Assembly: GCF_003046625.1 (NCBI RefSeq)
Contig: NZ_QAAD01000012.1
Location: 1-64,000 of the forward strand
Direction: 5' to 3'
From: Mangrovibacterium marinum
Lineage (GTDB): Bacteria; Bacteroidota; Bacteroidia; Bacteroidales; Prolixibacteraceae
DNA length: 64,000 nt
The stretch's first letter is position 1. The number at the start of each line of letters is the position of its first letter. The translations under genes were made by a program, and so were the position numbers. The notes below the pieces were generated by a model. The model had not been told where the DNA came from. It searched no databases and saw only the letters and a program-made list of their open reading frames with translations. This document shows positions 54,261 through 63,924 of this stretch, in pieces.

Positions 54261-55562
54261 GTGAACAGAAAAATCCTCCAACTCGCCATCCCCAATATCA
54301 TCAGTAACGTAACCATTCCGCTGTTAGGCTTGGTGGATATGGCCCTGATGGGGCATCTTGACTCGGAAGTCTACATCGGTGCCGTTTCTCTGGGGACCGT
54401 CATTTTCAACTTTATTTATTGGGGGTTTAGCTTTTTGCGCATGGGGACAAGTGGCTTTACGGCTCAAAGTTATGGTGAGGGCGACGAAGCCGAGAGTTTC
54501 TCTATTCTGGCCCGCTCGCTAACCGTATCAACGGTGATTAGTGTCTTGATTATCCTGCTGCAAGTCCCAATTGAATGGATCAGTTTTGCAGCCATCGGAG
54601 GAAGTGCGGAGGTAGAAACGTTGGCCCGCGAATATTTCAGCATTCGCATCTGGGCTGCACCGGCAACCTTGGGCCTGTATGCTTTAAACGGCTGGTTTCT
54701 GGGGATGCAGAATGCCCGCTACGTGATGATCACCTCCATTTTGGCGAATGTCTTCAACCTCATTTTCAGTTTCATCTTTGTTTATTTTTTGCAAATGAAC
54801 TCTGCCGGCGTAGCCTGGGGGACGGTCATTGCGCAATATACCGGTATATTGACAGGCTTGTTTCTTCTGCGCAAAAAGTATAAACCGCTGTTTGCCCACT
54901 ACCAGCAAAGTTTGGTGTTTAACCTGGCTGCCCTGAAACGATTCTTTAAAGTCAACAGCGACATTTTCATCCGTACCTTCTGCGTCATCTTTGTCTTTAC
55001 CTTTTTCACCTCCAAATCGGCCAGCATCAACGATCATATCCTGGCAGTTAATTCAATCCTGATCCAGTTTCTGCTGCTTTTCTCCTTTTTTATTGATGGC
55101 TTTGCCTTTGCCGGCGAAGCACTGGCCGGCAAATACAAAGGTGAACAACGCAAAGATTTATTTTACGAGTTAACCCGCCGTCTGTTTGTGTGGGGTATTG
55201 GCTTGGCACTGGCTTTCAGCTTCCTGTTTTTAGTTGGCAACAAGTTTGTCATCGGGCTGCTGACCAACCAGGATGGTCTGTATGACACAGCCAGTCATTT
55301 TATTGTTTGGGTGATTCTCACGCCACTGATTACCTTCAGTTCCTTTGTGTGGGATGGCATTTACATTGGTGTGACCGCATCAAGAGAAATGCGCAACAGC
55401 ATGCTTGCGGCCACCTTATTGCTCTTTGCTCCGAGTTTCTACTTCTTACAGGACGTACTCGGCAACCACGCCCTCTGGCTGGCGATGATGCTGTTTATGC
55501 TTGGCCGGGGTATTTTTCAGGCGATCCTATTCCCTAAAGTGCTGGCGAAAAGTTTCCACTAG
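54261..55562 (+). CDS. MATE-family multidrug/cation exporter
   Basis: 433 residues with a GTG start at 54261 (MNRKILQLAIPNIISNVTIP). Twelve membrane helices in two pseudo-symmetric halves; the DinF-like branch is suggested by DMALMGHLDSEVYIGAVSLGTVIFNFIYWGFSFLRMGTS split over the first helices. Exports organic cations or metabolites using Na+ or H+. No operon partners. A 7-bp-period repeat follows its stop. Confidence 0.92.
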   Translation: MNRKILQLAIPNIISNVTIPLLGLVDMALMGHLDSEVYIGAVSLGTVIFNFIYWGFSFLRMGTSGFTAQSYGEGDEAESFSILARSLTVSTVISVLIILLQVPIEWISFAAIGGSAEVETLAREYFSIRIWAAPATLGLYALNGWFLGMQNARYVMITSILANVFNLIFSFIFVYFLQMNSAGVAWGTVIAQYTGILTGLFLLRKKYKPLFAHYQQSLVFNLAALKRFFKVNSDIFIRTFCVIFVFTFFTSKSASINDHILAVNSILIQFLLLFSFFIDGFAFAGEALAGKYKGEQRKDLFYELTRRLFVWGIGLALAFSFLFLVGNKFVIGLLTNQDGLYDTASHFIVWVILTPLITFSSFVWDGIYIGVTASREMRNSMLAATLLLFAPSFYFLQDVLGNHALWLAMMLFMLGRGIFQAILFPKVLAKSFH

Positions 55563-55572
55563 TGCGAGCGAG

Positions 55573-55700
55573 TTACTGGTTACTAGTTACTGGTTACTGG
55601 TTACTGGTTACTGGTTACTGGTTACTGGTTACTGGTTACTGGTTACTGGGCGGAACCTGGAACCTGGAGTTTGGAATTTGGAATTTGGAATTTGGAATTT
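55573..55700. repeat. 7-bp-period tandem repeats, two adjoining units
   Basis: About eleven copies of TTACTGG (one TTACTAG variant) cover 55573-55650. After GCGG, AACCTGG occurs twice, then GAATTTG-type heptamers about four to five times up to 55700. Both tracts keep a 7-bp period. Lies just after the MATE gene in a 212-bp gap; no gene is seen there. Confidence 0.9.
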
Positions 55701-55774
55701 CAGTGAATGGTAACCTGAAAATGGCTAAATCGTAAATTGTCTGATCACTGCAACTGCATACTGATCACTCCCCC

Positions 55775-57445
55775 TTAGTATTTAAAGCTGCTGCCACCCA
55801 AAAATTCCCGAATAACCGATGTTGGTGGAATTTCTATATCGTCGATATGATGAAAGTAGCTGAAAAACTTCAGCAGGCGGTTAGCCTCACAATGTTCTTC
55901 GCAGGTTTCGGGCACGGCTTTCAGCAAAGGCTCCACATACTTTTTCAGTACAGCCAACTCGTACATCAAGGCCGAATTAAACATCACATCAGCATTTTCC
56001 TGATAGGGAAAGATGTTCCGTTCTTCGCCATTACGCACACTGGGCCAACGCTTAATGGTATCGGCAGCCGAATAGCCCCGGTACTTGCTATCGCGCAAAA
56101 TACGGCGTATCAATCGGTTGTCGGTTGTTGAGATATGATTGTGATCGTCGATCGAGATTTGTGTTAAAGCTGACAGGAAGATTTTGAAACTCATCGTCCC
56201 ATCCACCAGAGGCATCAGTTTGGGGTTCATGCCGTGAATCCCCTCAACAATCAGGACATGTCCGTCTCCCAGCTGCAGCTTATGACCGGAAGGTTCGCGG
56301 CGCCCTACGATAAAATTGAAGCGAGGCAATTCAACCTCCATTCCTTGAAAGAGCTGTAATAGCTGTTGATTGAAAAATTCAATATCAATGGCTTCCAGCA
56401 CTTCAAAGTCATAATTACCATGTTCATCGCGCGGTGTTTTCTCCCGGTCGACAAAATAATCATCCAGCGAGATCAGGTGCGGAACAATGCCATTGACGGC
56501 CAGCTGAACCGACAAGCGCTTGCTGAACGTTGTCTTTCCCGAGGCCGAGGGGCCGGCAACTAAAACCACCTTCAGCTGATCCCTTCGGGCATCAATCATA
56601 TTGGCTATTTCCACGATTTTCTTCTCATGCAAAGCCTCCGATATTTTAATAATATCGCCTCCCCGTTCACTCTCGATATAGTGATTCAGCATTCCCAGGT
56701 TGGGAACATTCATCAGCTCCGCCCAGTTTTTATGTTCTTTGAAAATGCCGAACAACTTCTGCTGATGCTCCACTTCATTAAGCTCATCGAAATCGTCGGG
56801 CTTAGGCACCTGCAAAAGGATACCATCAAAATAAGGCACCAGGTTGAAGGTTGTCAAGTAGCCCGTTGACGGCACATGATGCCCGTAAAAGTAGTTGCAA
56901 TAACCATTCAGGTAATACAGAAATGAAAACAACATGCCCTGCTGATCAAACAGCTTGGCCTTTTCTTCCAGGCCTTGACGCTGCAATTCGTCAACGGCAT
57001 CGCGGGTGAGCAGGCCTTTTTTCTCGAAAGGAATATTTCGCTTCACCCAATACTCCATTTCTGTTTTTATCCCGAAGATATCCGAATCATCAATCTTGCG
57101 TTCCAGGCCCAGAAGCTCGCAATAATAGCCCTGGCTAATTCCGTTCATCACCTTTAGCTTCACCTCGGGGAAGGTCTCGCGCACGGCAACGTACAACAAA
57201 AAGATGAGCGAACGAACATACAAGCGCCGCCCGTCAATATGGGTGTAATCGATAAACCGAACCTGCTTGGATTTAACAACGGCAAACGAAAGTTCTTTCA
57301 CCTTATTATTCACCAGTGCCCCGCATATCGGGTTATCGAGCTGAACACCCAGGTCATCCCTAATTTCTTCGAGGGTAATTCCCACCGGATAGGCTGTAAC
57401 TGTGTTGGTGTTCTCGCAGTAAATATCAATTGTTTTCGAGCTCAT
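55775..57445 (-). CDS. Nucleoside kinase with N-terminal TGS/ThrRS-like region
   Basis: 556 residues, ATG start. The N-terminal 60 residues resemble a TGS domain, and residues about 60-270 resemble the editing-domain region of threonyl-tRNA synthetase (SQGYYCELLG). The C-terminal half is a uridine kinase/phosphoribulokinase P-loop fold: Walker A GPSASGKTTFSKRL, HLISLDDYFVDREKTPRDEHG, LIVEGIHGMNPKLMPLVD. This fusion is widespread in Bacteroidota and annotated as nucleoside kinase; the nucleoside substrate is not certain. It lies 51 bp downstream of uvrA on the same strand. Confidence 0.92.
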   Translation of the reverse strand: MSSKTIDIYCENTNTVTAYPVGITLEEIRDDLGVQLDNPICGALVNNKVKELSFAVVKSKQVRFIDYTHIDGRRLYVRSLIFLLYVAVRETFPEVKLKVMNGISQGYYCELLGLERKIDDSDIFGIKTEMEYWVKRNIPFEKKGLLTRDAVDELQRQGLEEKAKLFDQQGMLFSFLYYLNGYCNYFYGHHVPSTGYLTTFNLVPYFDGILLQVPKPDDFDELNEVEHQQKLFGIFKEHKNWAELMNVPNLGMLNHYIESERGGDIIKISEALHEKKIVEIANMIDARRDQLKVVLVAGPSASGKTTFSKRLSVQLAVNGIVPHLISLDDYFVDREKTPRDEHGNYDFEVLEAIDIEFFNQQLLQLFQGMEVELPRFNFIVGRREPSGHKLQLGDGHVLIVEGIHGMNPKLMPLVDGTMSFKIFLSALTQISIDDHNHISTTDNRLIRRILRDSKYRGYSAADTIKRWPSVRNGEERNIFPYQENADVMFNSALMYELAVLKKYVEPLLKAVPETCEEHCEANRLLKFFSYFHHIDDIEIPPTSVIREFLGGSSFKY

Positions 57446-57496
57446 AGCAGATTGGTTTCTGTTGGTCCTGTCCGGCCCTGGCCGAACCTTGGAGCT

Positions 57497-60361
57497 CTAT
57501 AAAGCTAACTCTTTTTTCAGAAATTCGGCGGTATACGATTCATTCTTTGCCACAATTTCCTCCGGAGTACCGGTTCCCATAATGGTGCCGCCACCTCGGC
57601 CACCTTCCGGCCCCAGATCGATAATATGATCGGCAACTTTGATGACATCCAGGTTATGCTCGATGACAATAACGGTGTTCCCGCGATCGACCAACTTGTA
57701 CAAGACCTCCAACAACACACGGATATCCTCGAAGTGAAGCCCTGTTGTGGGTTCGTCCAGAATGTACAAGGTTTTGCCGGTATCCTTTTTAGCCAGCTCG
57801 GTGGCCAGCTTCACGCGCTGCGACTCTCCGCCCGACAAGGTTGTTGACGATTGCCCCAGCGTGATATAGCCCAGGCCCACTTCCTGCAAGGTTTTCAGCT
57901 TATGAGCAATGGAAGGCAGCGCTTCGAAAAACTCCACGCCCTGGTTGATGGTCATATCCAGAACATCGCTGATCGACTTGCCTTTGTAGCGCACTTCGAG
58001 CGTTTCGCGGTTATAGCGTTTCCCGTTGCAGGCATCGCAATGCACATAAACATCGGGCAGGAAGTTCATCTCAATCAATTTCAGTCCACCTCCCTGACAG
58101 GACTCACAACGACCTCCTTTTACGTTGAAGGAAAAACGTCCCGGCTTGTAGCCTCTGATTTTTGCTTCCGGAAGCTGTGCAAACAAAGCACGGATATCGG
58201 AAAAAACACCGGTATAAGTCACCGGATTGGAGCGCGGTGTTCGTCCCAAAGGCGATTGATCCACCTGAACCACTTTATCGATGTACTTCAGTCCATCAAT
58301 TTTTTCATAAGGAAGCGGATCTTTCAGCGAATTATAGAAATACTGACTCAGCAGCGGTTGTAAGGTTCCGTTTATTAAGCTTGACTTGCCACTTCCGGAA
58401 ACTCCGGTTACACAAATCATTTTTCCCAGAGGAAATTCCACCGACACATCTTTCAGGTTATTGCCCGTGCAACCGGTCAGTTTCAGACTTTTGCCATTGC
58501 CTTTACGCCGTTTTTCAGGCACCTGAATCTGGTGTTCTCCCTTCAGGTATTTCGAGGTTAAGGTATCGGCTTTCAGCACTTCTTCCGGTGTTCCGGCAGC
58601 AACAACTTCGCCGCCATGCCGCCCGGCAAAGGGGCCCATATCCACCAGATAGTCTGCCGACATCATCATGTCTTTATCGTGTTCAACAACGATGACCGAG
58701 TTGCCGGTGTCGCGCAGTTTTTCGAGCGAATGAATCAGGCGCACATTATCGCGCTGGTGCAAGCCAATACTGGGCTCATCGAGGATATACAACACATTAA
58801 CCAGCTGCGAACCAATTTGGGTGGCCAGGCGTATGCGTTGCGACTCTCCGCCCGACAAGGTGCCCGACGAACGATCCAGCGACAGATATTCCAAACCAAC
58901 ATCCAGGAGGAAACTCAGACGGGTGCGAATTTCTTTAATCACCTCGTGTCCGATTTTCAACTGCCGCGACGAAAGCCGTTCTTCCAGGCCTTCAAACCAA
59001 TCGCGCAGCTCGGCGATATCCATGCGGGCCAGCTCCGAGATATTCTTTTTATCGATTTTAAAATAGAGCGATTCTTTGCGCAAACGACTCCCCTTACATT
59101 CGGGGCAATCCTGTTCCTTGACAAATTGATTGGCCCACTTTTGGGCTGTTCGCGAAGGGTTATCGTCGCGTTGGCTATCGATGTATTTAACAATCCCTTC
59201 GAAGTTCATCATGTAATTCACCGAACTGCCAAGCGGCGAGTTTTTCAGCTGAATACGTTCATTGGTTCCGTAAAGAATCGCATCCAGGGCTTCCTCGGGG
59301 ATCTCTTCGACCGGTGTTTTCAGGTTGAAGCCATATTTTTCGCCGAGGGCTTCAATTTGCCAAAAGATGAGCGTATTTTTTTGGGAGCCCAAAGGCGCAA
59401 TTCCCCCTTTGGCAATGCTCAGTTTGGGATCGGGGATGATTTTATCGCGGTCGATTACGGCAATGCGCCCCAGGCCATTACATTTATGACAGGCACCTTG
59501 CGGCGAGTTGAAGGAGAAGTTATGCGGTGCCGGCTCGTGATAGGAAATACCGCTGGTGGGACACATCAGCTGACGGCTGTAGAATTTCAGCTGATCCGAA
59601 TCATGATCCTTGATCAGGCAGACGCCATGTCCTTGTTTCATGGCCATCTGAACCGACTCCTTCAAGCGTTTTGTAATTCCCTCCTCAACCTTTATGCGAT
59701 CGATCACCACTTCAATAAAGTGATTTTTATAGCGATCCACACGCATATTGGGTTTCAGTTCAACAACTTCATCATCAACACGGGCATATAAGAAGCCTTT
59801 TTTGCGCAGCGACTCAAACAATTCGCGGTAATGTCCTTTTCGGCCACGCACCAAAGGGGCCATAATCAGGATTCGCTTTTGACCAAACTGCTCCTGAATC
59901 AAATTTAAGATCTGCTCGTCGGTGTACTTCACCATTTTTTCGCCTGTTTCGTACGAAAAAGCCTCAGAGGCACGGGCATATAACAAACGCAGGAAGTCGT
60001 AGATCTCGGTTACCGTGCCGACCGTCGACCGGGGGTTCTTATTGGTTGTTTTCTGCTCGATGGAAATCACAGGGCTCAGACCGGTGATCTTATCCACATC
60101 GGGGCGTTCCATATTTCCGAGAAACGAGCGGGCATAAGCCGAGAAGGTCTCAATATAGCGACGTTGCCCCTCGGCATAAATGGTATCGAAGGCCAGCGAC
60201 GACTTTCCGCTTCCGCTAAGTCCGGTAATTACCGTGAGTTTATTGCGGGGAATTTCGACATTAATATTTTGCAAATTGTGAACACGGGCACCGTGTACCG
60301 CAATTTTCTCGTCCTGATCGAGCAGTTCCTCTTCGGCGTACAAGCTATCTTTCTCCACCAT
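57497..60361 (-). CDS. uvrA: Excinuclease ABC subunit A
   Basis: 954 residues, ATG start. Damage-recognition ATPase of nucleotide excision repair. Two ABC modules: Walker [20 protein letters not shown] and [15 protein letters not shown]; signatures [17 protein letters not shown] and [17 protein letters not shown]. Zinc motifs [16 protein letters not shown] and CESCQGGG...CDACNGKRY are intact. Length matches UvrA. It starts 1 bp after the stop of the lytic transglycosylase gene, so these two are translationally coupled. Confidence 0.98.
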   Translation of the reverse strand: MVEKDSLYAEEELLDQDEKIAVHGARVHNLQNINVEIPRNKLTVITGLSGSGKSSLAFDTIYAEGQRRYIETFSAYARSFLGNMERPDVDKITGLSPVISIEQKTTNKNPRSTVGTVTEIYDFLRLLYARASEAFSYETGEKMVKYTDEQILNLIQEQFGQKRILIMAPLVRGRKGHYRELFESLRKKGFLYARVDDEVVELKPNMRVDRYKNHFIEVVIDRIKVEEGITKRLKESVQMAMKQGHGVCLIKDHDSDQLKFYSRQLMCPTSGISYHEPAPHNFSFNSPQGACHKCNGLGRIAVIDRDKIIPDPKLSIAKGGIAPLGSQKNTLIFWQIEALGEKYGFNLKTPVEEIPEEALDAILYGTNERIQLKNSPLGSSVNYMMNFEGIVKYIDSQRDDNPSRTAQKWANQFVKEQDCPECKGSRLRKESLYFKIDKKNISELARMDIAELRDWFEGLEERLSSRQLKIGHEVIKEIRTRLSFLLDVGLEYLSLDRSSGTLSGGESQRIRLATQIGSQLVNVLYILDEPSIGLHQRDNVRLIHSLEKLRDTGNSVIVVEHDKDMMMSADYLVDMGPFAGRHGGEVVAAGTPEEVLKADTLTSKYLKGEHQIQVPEKRRKGNGKSLKLTGCTGNNLKDVSVEFPLGKMICVTGVSGSGKSSLINGTLQPLLSQYFYNSLKDPLPYEKIDGLKYIDKVVQVDQSPLGRTPRSNPVTYTGVFSDIRALFAQLPEAKIRGYKPGRFSFNVKGGRCESCQGGGLKLIEMNFLPDVYVHCDACNGKRYNRETLEVRYKGKSISDVLDMTINQGVEFFEALPSIAHKLKTLQEVGLGYITLGQSSTTLSGGESQRVKLATELAKKDTGKTLYILDEPTTGLHFEDIRVLLEVLYKLVDRGNTVIVIEHNLDVIKVADHIIDLGPEGGRGGGTIMGTGTPEEIVAKNESYTAEFLKKELAL

Positions 60362-60362
60362 T

Positions 60363-61310
60363 CTAATTGTTTTCGTTGGTCCGGAATCCTTCAGCCGGCA
60401 CTTTAATCGTGTATGTCTTTCGCTTGGAGTTTATCAAGTTATCATCGCGCAACCAAGGATTCAACATCTTCAAAATCTTATAATTTGTTCCATGTTCTTT
60501 GGCAAAATCGGCAAAGCTGGCTACCGGTCCGTTCAAGGTCACCGTATTGAACCGCCATCGGGGATACACTTCATTTTCGCGAATATCGAACCCATATTTC
60601 CGGGGGTTCTCCATAATCAGCTTGAGGGCTAAAATGCGAAACACGTAGCGCGATGTTTCTTCGCCCAGCAGCAAATCGTAGTAGCTGCTCACCTTCTGGC
60701 GTTCCAATTGCCGATCGATATGATTGCGGCCGGCATTATACGAAGCAGCCACCAAGGTCCAGCTACCGTACCTCCGGTACGAGTCTTTCAGGTATTCGCA
60801 AGCAGCCTTGGTCGACTTCTCCAGATGATAACGTTCGTCCACCTGGGGATTGATCTCCAGTCCATAGTCGGTTGCTGTTCCTTTCATAAACTGCCAAAAA
60901 CCAACCGCTCCGGCCGGCGACAACGCTTTTTCGTTGAAGCCGCTTTCCGCCAAAGCCAGGTAGGCAAAATCCTCCGGCACCGTATCGGCTTTCAAAATCG
61001 GCTTGATAATTTCCATATAGCGCGGCGCCAACTTCAGAAAACGCAGGGTTTGCGAATGAAAGTTCGCATTCACCAGCAACTCCCGATCCAGGCTTTCGCG
61101 AACATCGAAGTATTCCAAAGGAACCGGTTCGCCCATAAAGGTTAATTTCGATGGCACATCCACCGAACCGTGCATCGGAACTTCTACCCGTTTTACATTG
61201 GGGTTTTCCTCCTGTTTGGGAACTGTATAGGCTTGCAGGAAATAATAACATCCAACAAAAGCAACAAGCACCAACAGACTAAATAAGCTGCGTCCAACAA
61301 TCTTTCTCAT
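60363..61310 (-). CDS. Lytic transglycosylase (SLT) with LysM-like tail
   Basis: 315 residues, ATG start, N-terminal membrane helix or signal (SLFSLLVLVAFVGCYYFL). The SLT domain (about residues 105-235) has catalytic Glu in YLALAESGFNEKALSPAGA, then GFWQFMKGTATDYGL and AASYNAGRNHID. The C-terminal 60 residues (FADFAKEHGTNYKILKMLNPWLRDDNLI) resemble a LysM-type glycan-binding module. It cleaves peptidoglycan with anhydromuramyl formation, as MltD does. Coupled to uvrA downstream with 1 bp between genes, which is a curious pairing without known functional reason. Confidence 0.93.
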   Translation of the reverse strand: MRKIVGRSLFSLLVLVAFVGCYYFLQAYTVPKQEENPNVKRVEVPMHGSVDVPSKLTFMGEPVPLEYFDVRESLDRELLVNANFHSQTLRFLKLAPRYMEIIKPILKADTVPEDFAYLALAESGFNEKALSPAGAVGFWQFMKGTATDYGLEINPQVDERYHLEKSTKAACEYLKDSYRRYGSWTLVAASYNAGRNHIDRQLERQKVSSYYDLLLGEETSRYVFRILALKLIMENPRKYGFDIRENEVYPRWRFNTVTLNGPVASFADFAKEHGTNYKILKMLNPWLRDDNLINSKRKTYTIKVPAEGFRTNENN

Positions 61311-61785
61311 ACCCTACATGCAATTTTAAACAGCAAAAATAATGGTTTTCAATGGGGCTATCAACCAAGTTGAATTTTTAATTTTTAAGACAACTGAATT
61401 GCCAGCTTGTTCAGGCAAAAATTGCTTTTTGAACCACTGCCACCGCCATCGTTTTCAGCTTTGCGACGGGCGTCTCAATTTGAATGCCTGCTTTCTCAAA
61501 ATAAAACTCCGTTCATCCTACTTCATCCTCGGCCGGGGAACTGAAAAACGGGGAAAACACCGGTAAAAGGTGGCCTCTGGTATCCGGCCGTCTGAATTTC
61601 CCGATCGAGGCGGAATCGGTATTCCGGACCCCGCATCCTCTTGCAAAACAGGCACGACCGACTATTTCTTCTACGGAATGAAAATCTTCATCACCATGGC
61701 GATCGTTTTCTGTTGTCAATGCTTGTTCTAATGCCCTCCTGTTACGACCTATAAACAGGAAGGTCAAATCAATGGATCAAAAAAA
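61311..61785. other. Gene-poor intergenic stretch
   Basis: An 84-codon minus-strand frame at 61513-61767 (MTFLFIGRNRRALEQA) shows no family, odd Arg/Ser-rich composition and no promoter. I regard it as chance. No RNA or repeat was recognised. Confidence 0.5.
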
Positions 61786-61814
61786 AGGACAACATCCGGT
61801 TGGGTGTTGTCCTT
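61786..61814 (-). terminator. Terminator of the collagen-like lipoprotein gene
   Basis: AAGGACAACA (61786-61795), 9-nt loop, TGTTGTCCTT (61805-61814): a perfect 10-bp stem with an A-run on the left (U-tail for the minus strand), 22 bp past the stop. Confidence 0.9.
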
Positions 61815-61836
61815 CTCCTCTGGCTGCAAGCCTGCC

Positions 61837-62391
61837 TTACAGGTCGGAATTGACCAGCGTTGCGCGGTTGATTTTTCCGCCCCAAAGTAACATGGCCCGG
61901 TTTACTTCGTCGTAGTTGGTAATATCGATCGACTTGTTACTGTACAGGTCGGCCGGAATGACGGCAATGCGGAAGGTTTGATCCACCAGGTCGCCCGATC
62001 CCAACCAGGCCGGATCCAGTTCACCATCAATAAAGATTTGAACATCGCCGGTTGTATAGTCGAAATTATACTGAAAGGCTCCCGATTCCAGGAAGATGGT
62101 TTGTGGCAACGCGCGCCAAACATCCAAACCATCTACGACTTTCCACAGGATATACACCACGACAGCATCGCCATTGTAAACCTGAAAATCATCCGGGAAA
62201 GGATAATACAAGGTATATTGATTATTCTCGGTAAAATCGCCGTTCACTTCGAACACGGTTCCCAGAATGTTTACCCCATCCTGTCCGTCCTGCCCATCCA
62301 GCCCGTCGTATCCGGGAGGGCCCATGGGACCTTCACAAGCCCCAAAGGCAACCACGGCTAATAGTAAAAAGAGTTTGTGTATTGTTTTCAT
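61837..62391 (-). CDS. Lipoprotein with short collagen-like repeat
   Basis: 184 residues, ATG start. SPII lipobox with Cys19 (AFGACEG), directly followed by six G-X-Y triplets at residues 21-38 (GPMGPPGYDGLDGQDGQD). The remaining 145 residues form a beta-rich domain with VWRALPQTIFLESGAFQYNFDY and QTFRIAVIPADLY, a pattern seen in Bacteroidota lipoproteins of unknown function. Surface or periplasmic location is inferred. Eighteen collagen residues are too few for a stable free triple helix, so the tract may only act as a spacer. Confidence 0.82.
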   Translation of the reverse strand: MKTIHKLFLLLAVVAFGACEGPMGPPGYDGLDGQDGQDGVNILGTVFEVNGDFTENNQYTLYYPFPDDFQVYNGDAVVVYILWKVVDGLDVWRALPQTIFLESGAFQYNFDYTTGDVQIFIDGELDPAWLGSGDLVDQTFRIAVIPADLYSNKSIDITNYDEVNRAMLLWGGKINRATLVNSDL

Positions 62392-62721
62392 AGCAATATG
62401 TTTTGGTATTAATAACGTGATTTGCTTTCTCGTAAAAACAACATTCGTGCCGTAAATTGAAAAGCAAAGCCAGCAGTTACTAGTCCTGTTTGTTGCAACA
62501 AGTTACAACTTTTACCGGGATAATTTCGCGCTTGCCGGCTATTTATCGAAGTACAGGCAAGCTTGCAGAACTGTTGCCTCGGTTCGGGGACCAAAACCAA
62601 AGCCGCTTGGCAAAAAGCCCCGGGGGCAACGAAAAGTTGACGCCGACGATCAGCAAAAAAAACAAAAGCAGCCCCATCATCATGCGGACTGCTTCAGTAT
62701 TCGCGGGCAACGAATTAGCCC
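62392..62721. other. Intergenic region, no gene seen
   Basis: 330 bp between two minus-strand lipoprotein genes. It must carry the promoter of the downstream lipoprotein, but no full TTG/TAnnTTTG pair was identified. A 93-codon plus-strand frame at 62490 has no family resemblance. Confidence 0.45.
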
Positions 62722-63924
62722 TTAATTCTGATATAAAGCTTGTATCATCTGCGGTTCATCGGTCGTTCTGATTTTTTTGGAAATCAGCTCTCCATTGGCA
62801 CCGGCGTATTCCAGGCTGTACTGTTGGTTGCGTTTCACCCGGAAGACCAGATAATTGTTCATGTCGTCGGTTGGTGAGGGTGAAAAGCCAAAGTCAACTT
62901 CGCTTCCTTTTTCTTTCAGGCTGATGCGTTCGGGCACGCGGTTGTTGCCATCGGGCGTACAACTTTCGTCTTTAAACAAAACCACATTCAGCAACATAAG
63001 ATCAGCGGGCAAGCTATCGGCTTTCATTTGTTCCTGATACACTTCGATGTAACGTTTGGTCACATTATTGGCATGCACATAGCGGATGTTGTAATCCCAG
63101 ATGAGGCGAAACCAGGTTTGTGCCGGCTTAAAGGAGCTGGCGTAAATACTATAATCCGGATCGTCGGGATTTGCTTTCCCTGCATCAGCAATAAACCAAC
63201 CGGTATCCAGCTTTTCGGGAGCATAATATTCGGTAGCTTTCCACTGTCCGTCAACCATCACTTCCACCCAGTTGTGGTTTCCCTCTTTGGTGGTCCAGTT
63301 GGGGATTCCCACCAAACGCGCCGGAATGCCTACCGAGCGAAAGGCATCAACCATCAGAATTGACAAACCGGTACAGGTGGCCATGCCTTGTTCCAGCGAT
63401 TCAAAGGGACTTTGATCCACTTTTCGTCTTTTAACGTTGTATTCTGTTTTCAGCACTTTGTTAATATCCTTGCTCACCGAGTCGATTGCTGCCTGAATAT
63501 CGGTGCAAGCTGCCACGCGCGGTGCAAACAGATCGTAAAATTGCTGACGCCAGTTATCGCGGCGCTCATTCAAAATGGCATAGGGCAACACTTCGTTAAA
63601 GAACACCGAATCGGGTAACGCTTGTGCCCAGGCATACTGCTGGCGTGCCTGATAAGCGATCCGGGTATTTTCGAGCAGGAAATCAGCCGTTAAAGAATCC
63701 AGGTCTCGCTGGGGCATATAGGCAATCAAAAAAGCCATCCCTTCCAGCTGATCGGCAGGAACCTGCTGTAAAGCCTGCTCCAATTGAGAACGGTTACTAC
63801 CCGCTTTGTTTAAAGCCACGTTAAGCTGCTCAACTTGTTGCGGCTCCAGCTTGTTTTGCCAACTGCTGCTACACGATACGAAAATAGCACAAAGCAGCAG
63901 GGCTACACTTGTTAAATGTCTCAT
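62722..63924 (-). CDS. Transglutaminase-like domain lipoprotein
   Basis: 400 residues, ATG start. SPII lipobox with Cys18 (IFVSCSS). The transglutaminase core (about residues 145-245) has the papain-like triad candidates Cys in GMATCTGLSILMVDAFRSVG, His in GNHNWVEVMVDGQWK and an Asp further on (WFIADAGKANPDDPD). GIPARLVGIPNW is characteristic of the bacterial transglutaminase-like group. These are probably cysteine proteases or amidases of the envelope rather than cross-linkers. The C-terminal 130 residues are unassigned. It is the last gene before the right edge; 63925-64000 is its upstream region. Confidence 0.9.
   Translation of the reverse strand: MRHLTSVALLLCAIFVSCSSSWQNKLEPQQVEQLNVALNKAGSNRSQLEQALQQVPADQLEGMAFLIAYMPQRDLDSLTADFLLENTRIAYQARQQYAWAQALPDSVFFNEVLPYAILNERRDNWRQQFYDLFAPRVAACTDIQAAIDSVSKDINKVLKTEYNVKRRKVDQSPFESLEQGMATCTGLSILMVDAFRSVGIPARLVGIPNWTTKEGNHNWVEVMVDGQWKATEYYAPEKLDTGWFIADAGKANPDDPDYSIYASSFKPAQTWFRLIWDYNIRYVHANNVTKRYIEVYQEQMKADSLPADLMLLNVVLFKDESCTPDGNNRVPERISLKEKGSEVDFGFSPSPTDDMNNYLVFRVKRNQQYSLEYAGANGELISKKIRTTDEPQMIQALYQN

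Noticed and set aside
61513-61767. 84-codon minus-strand frame
   Set aside because: No family features, unusual composition and no promoter or terminator of its own.
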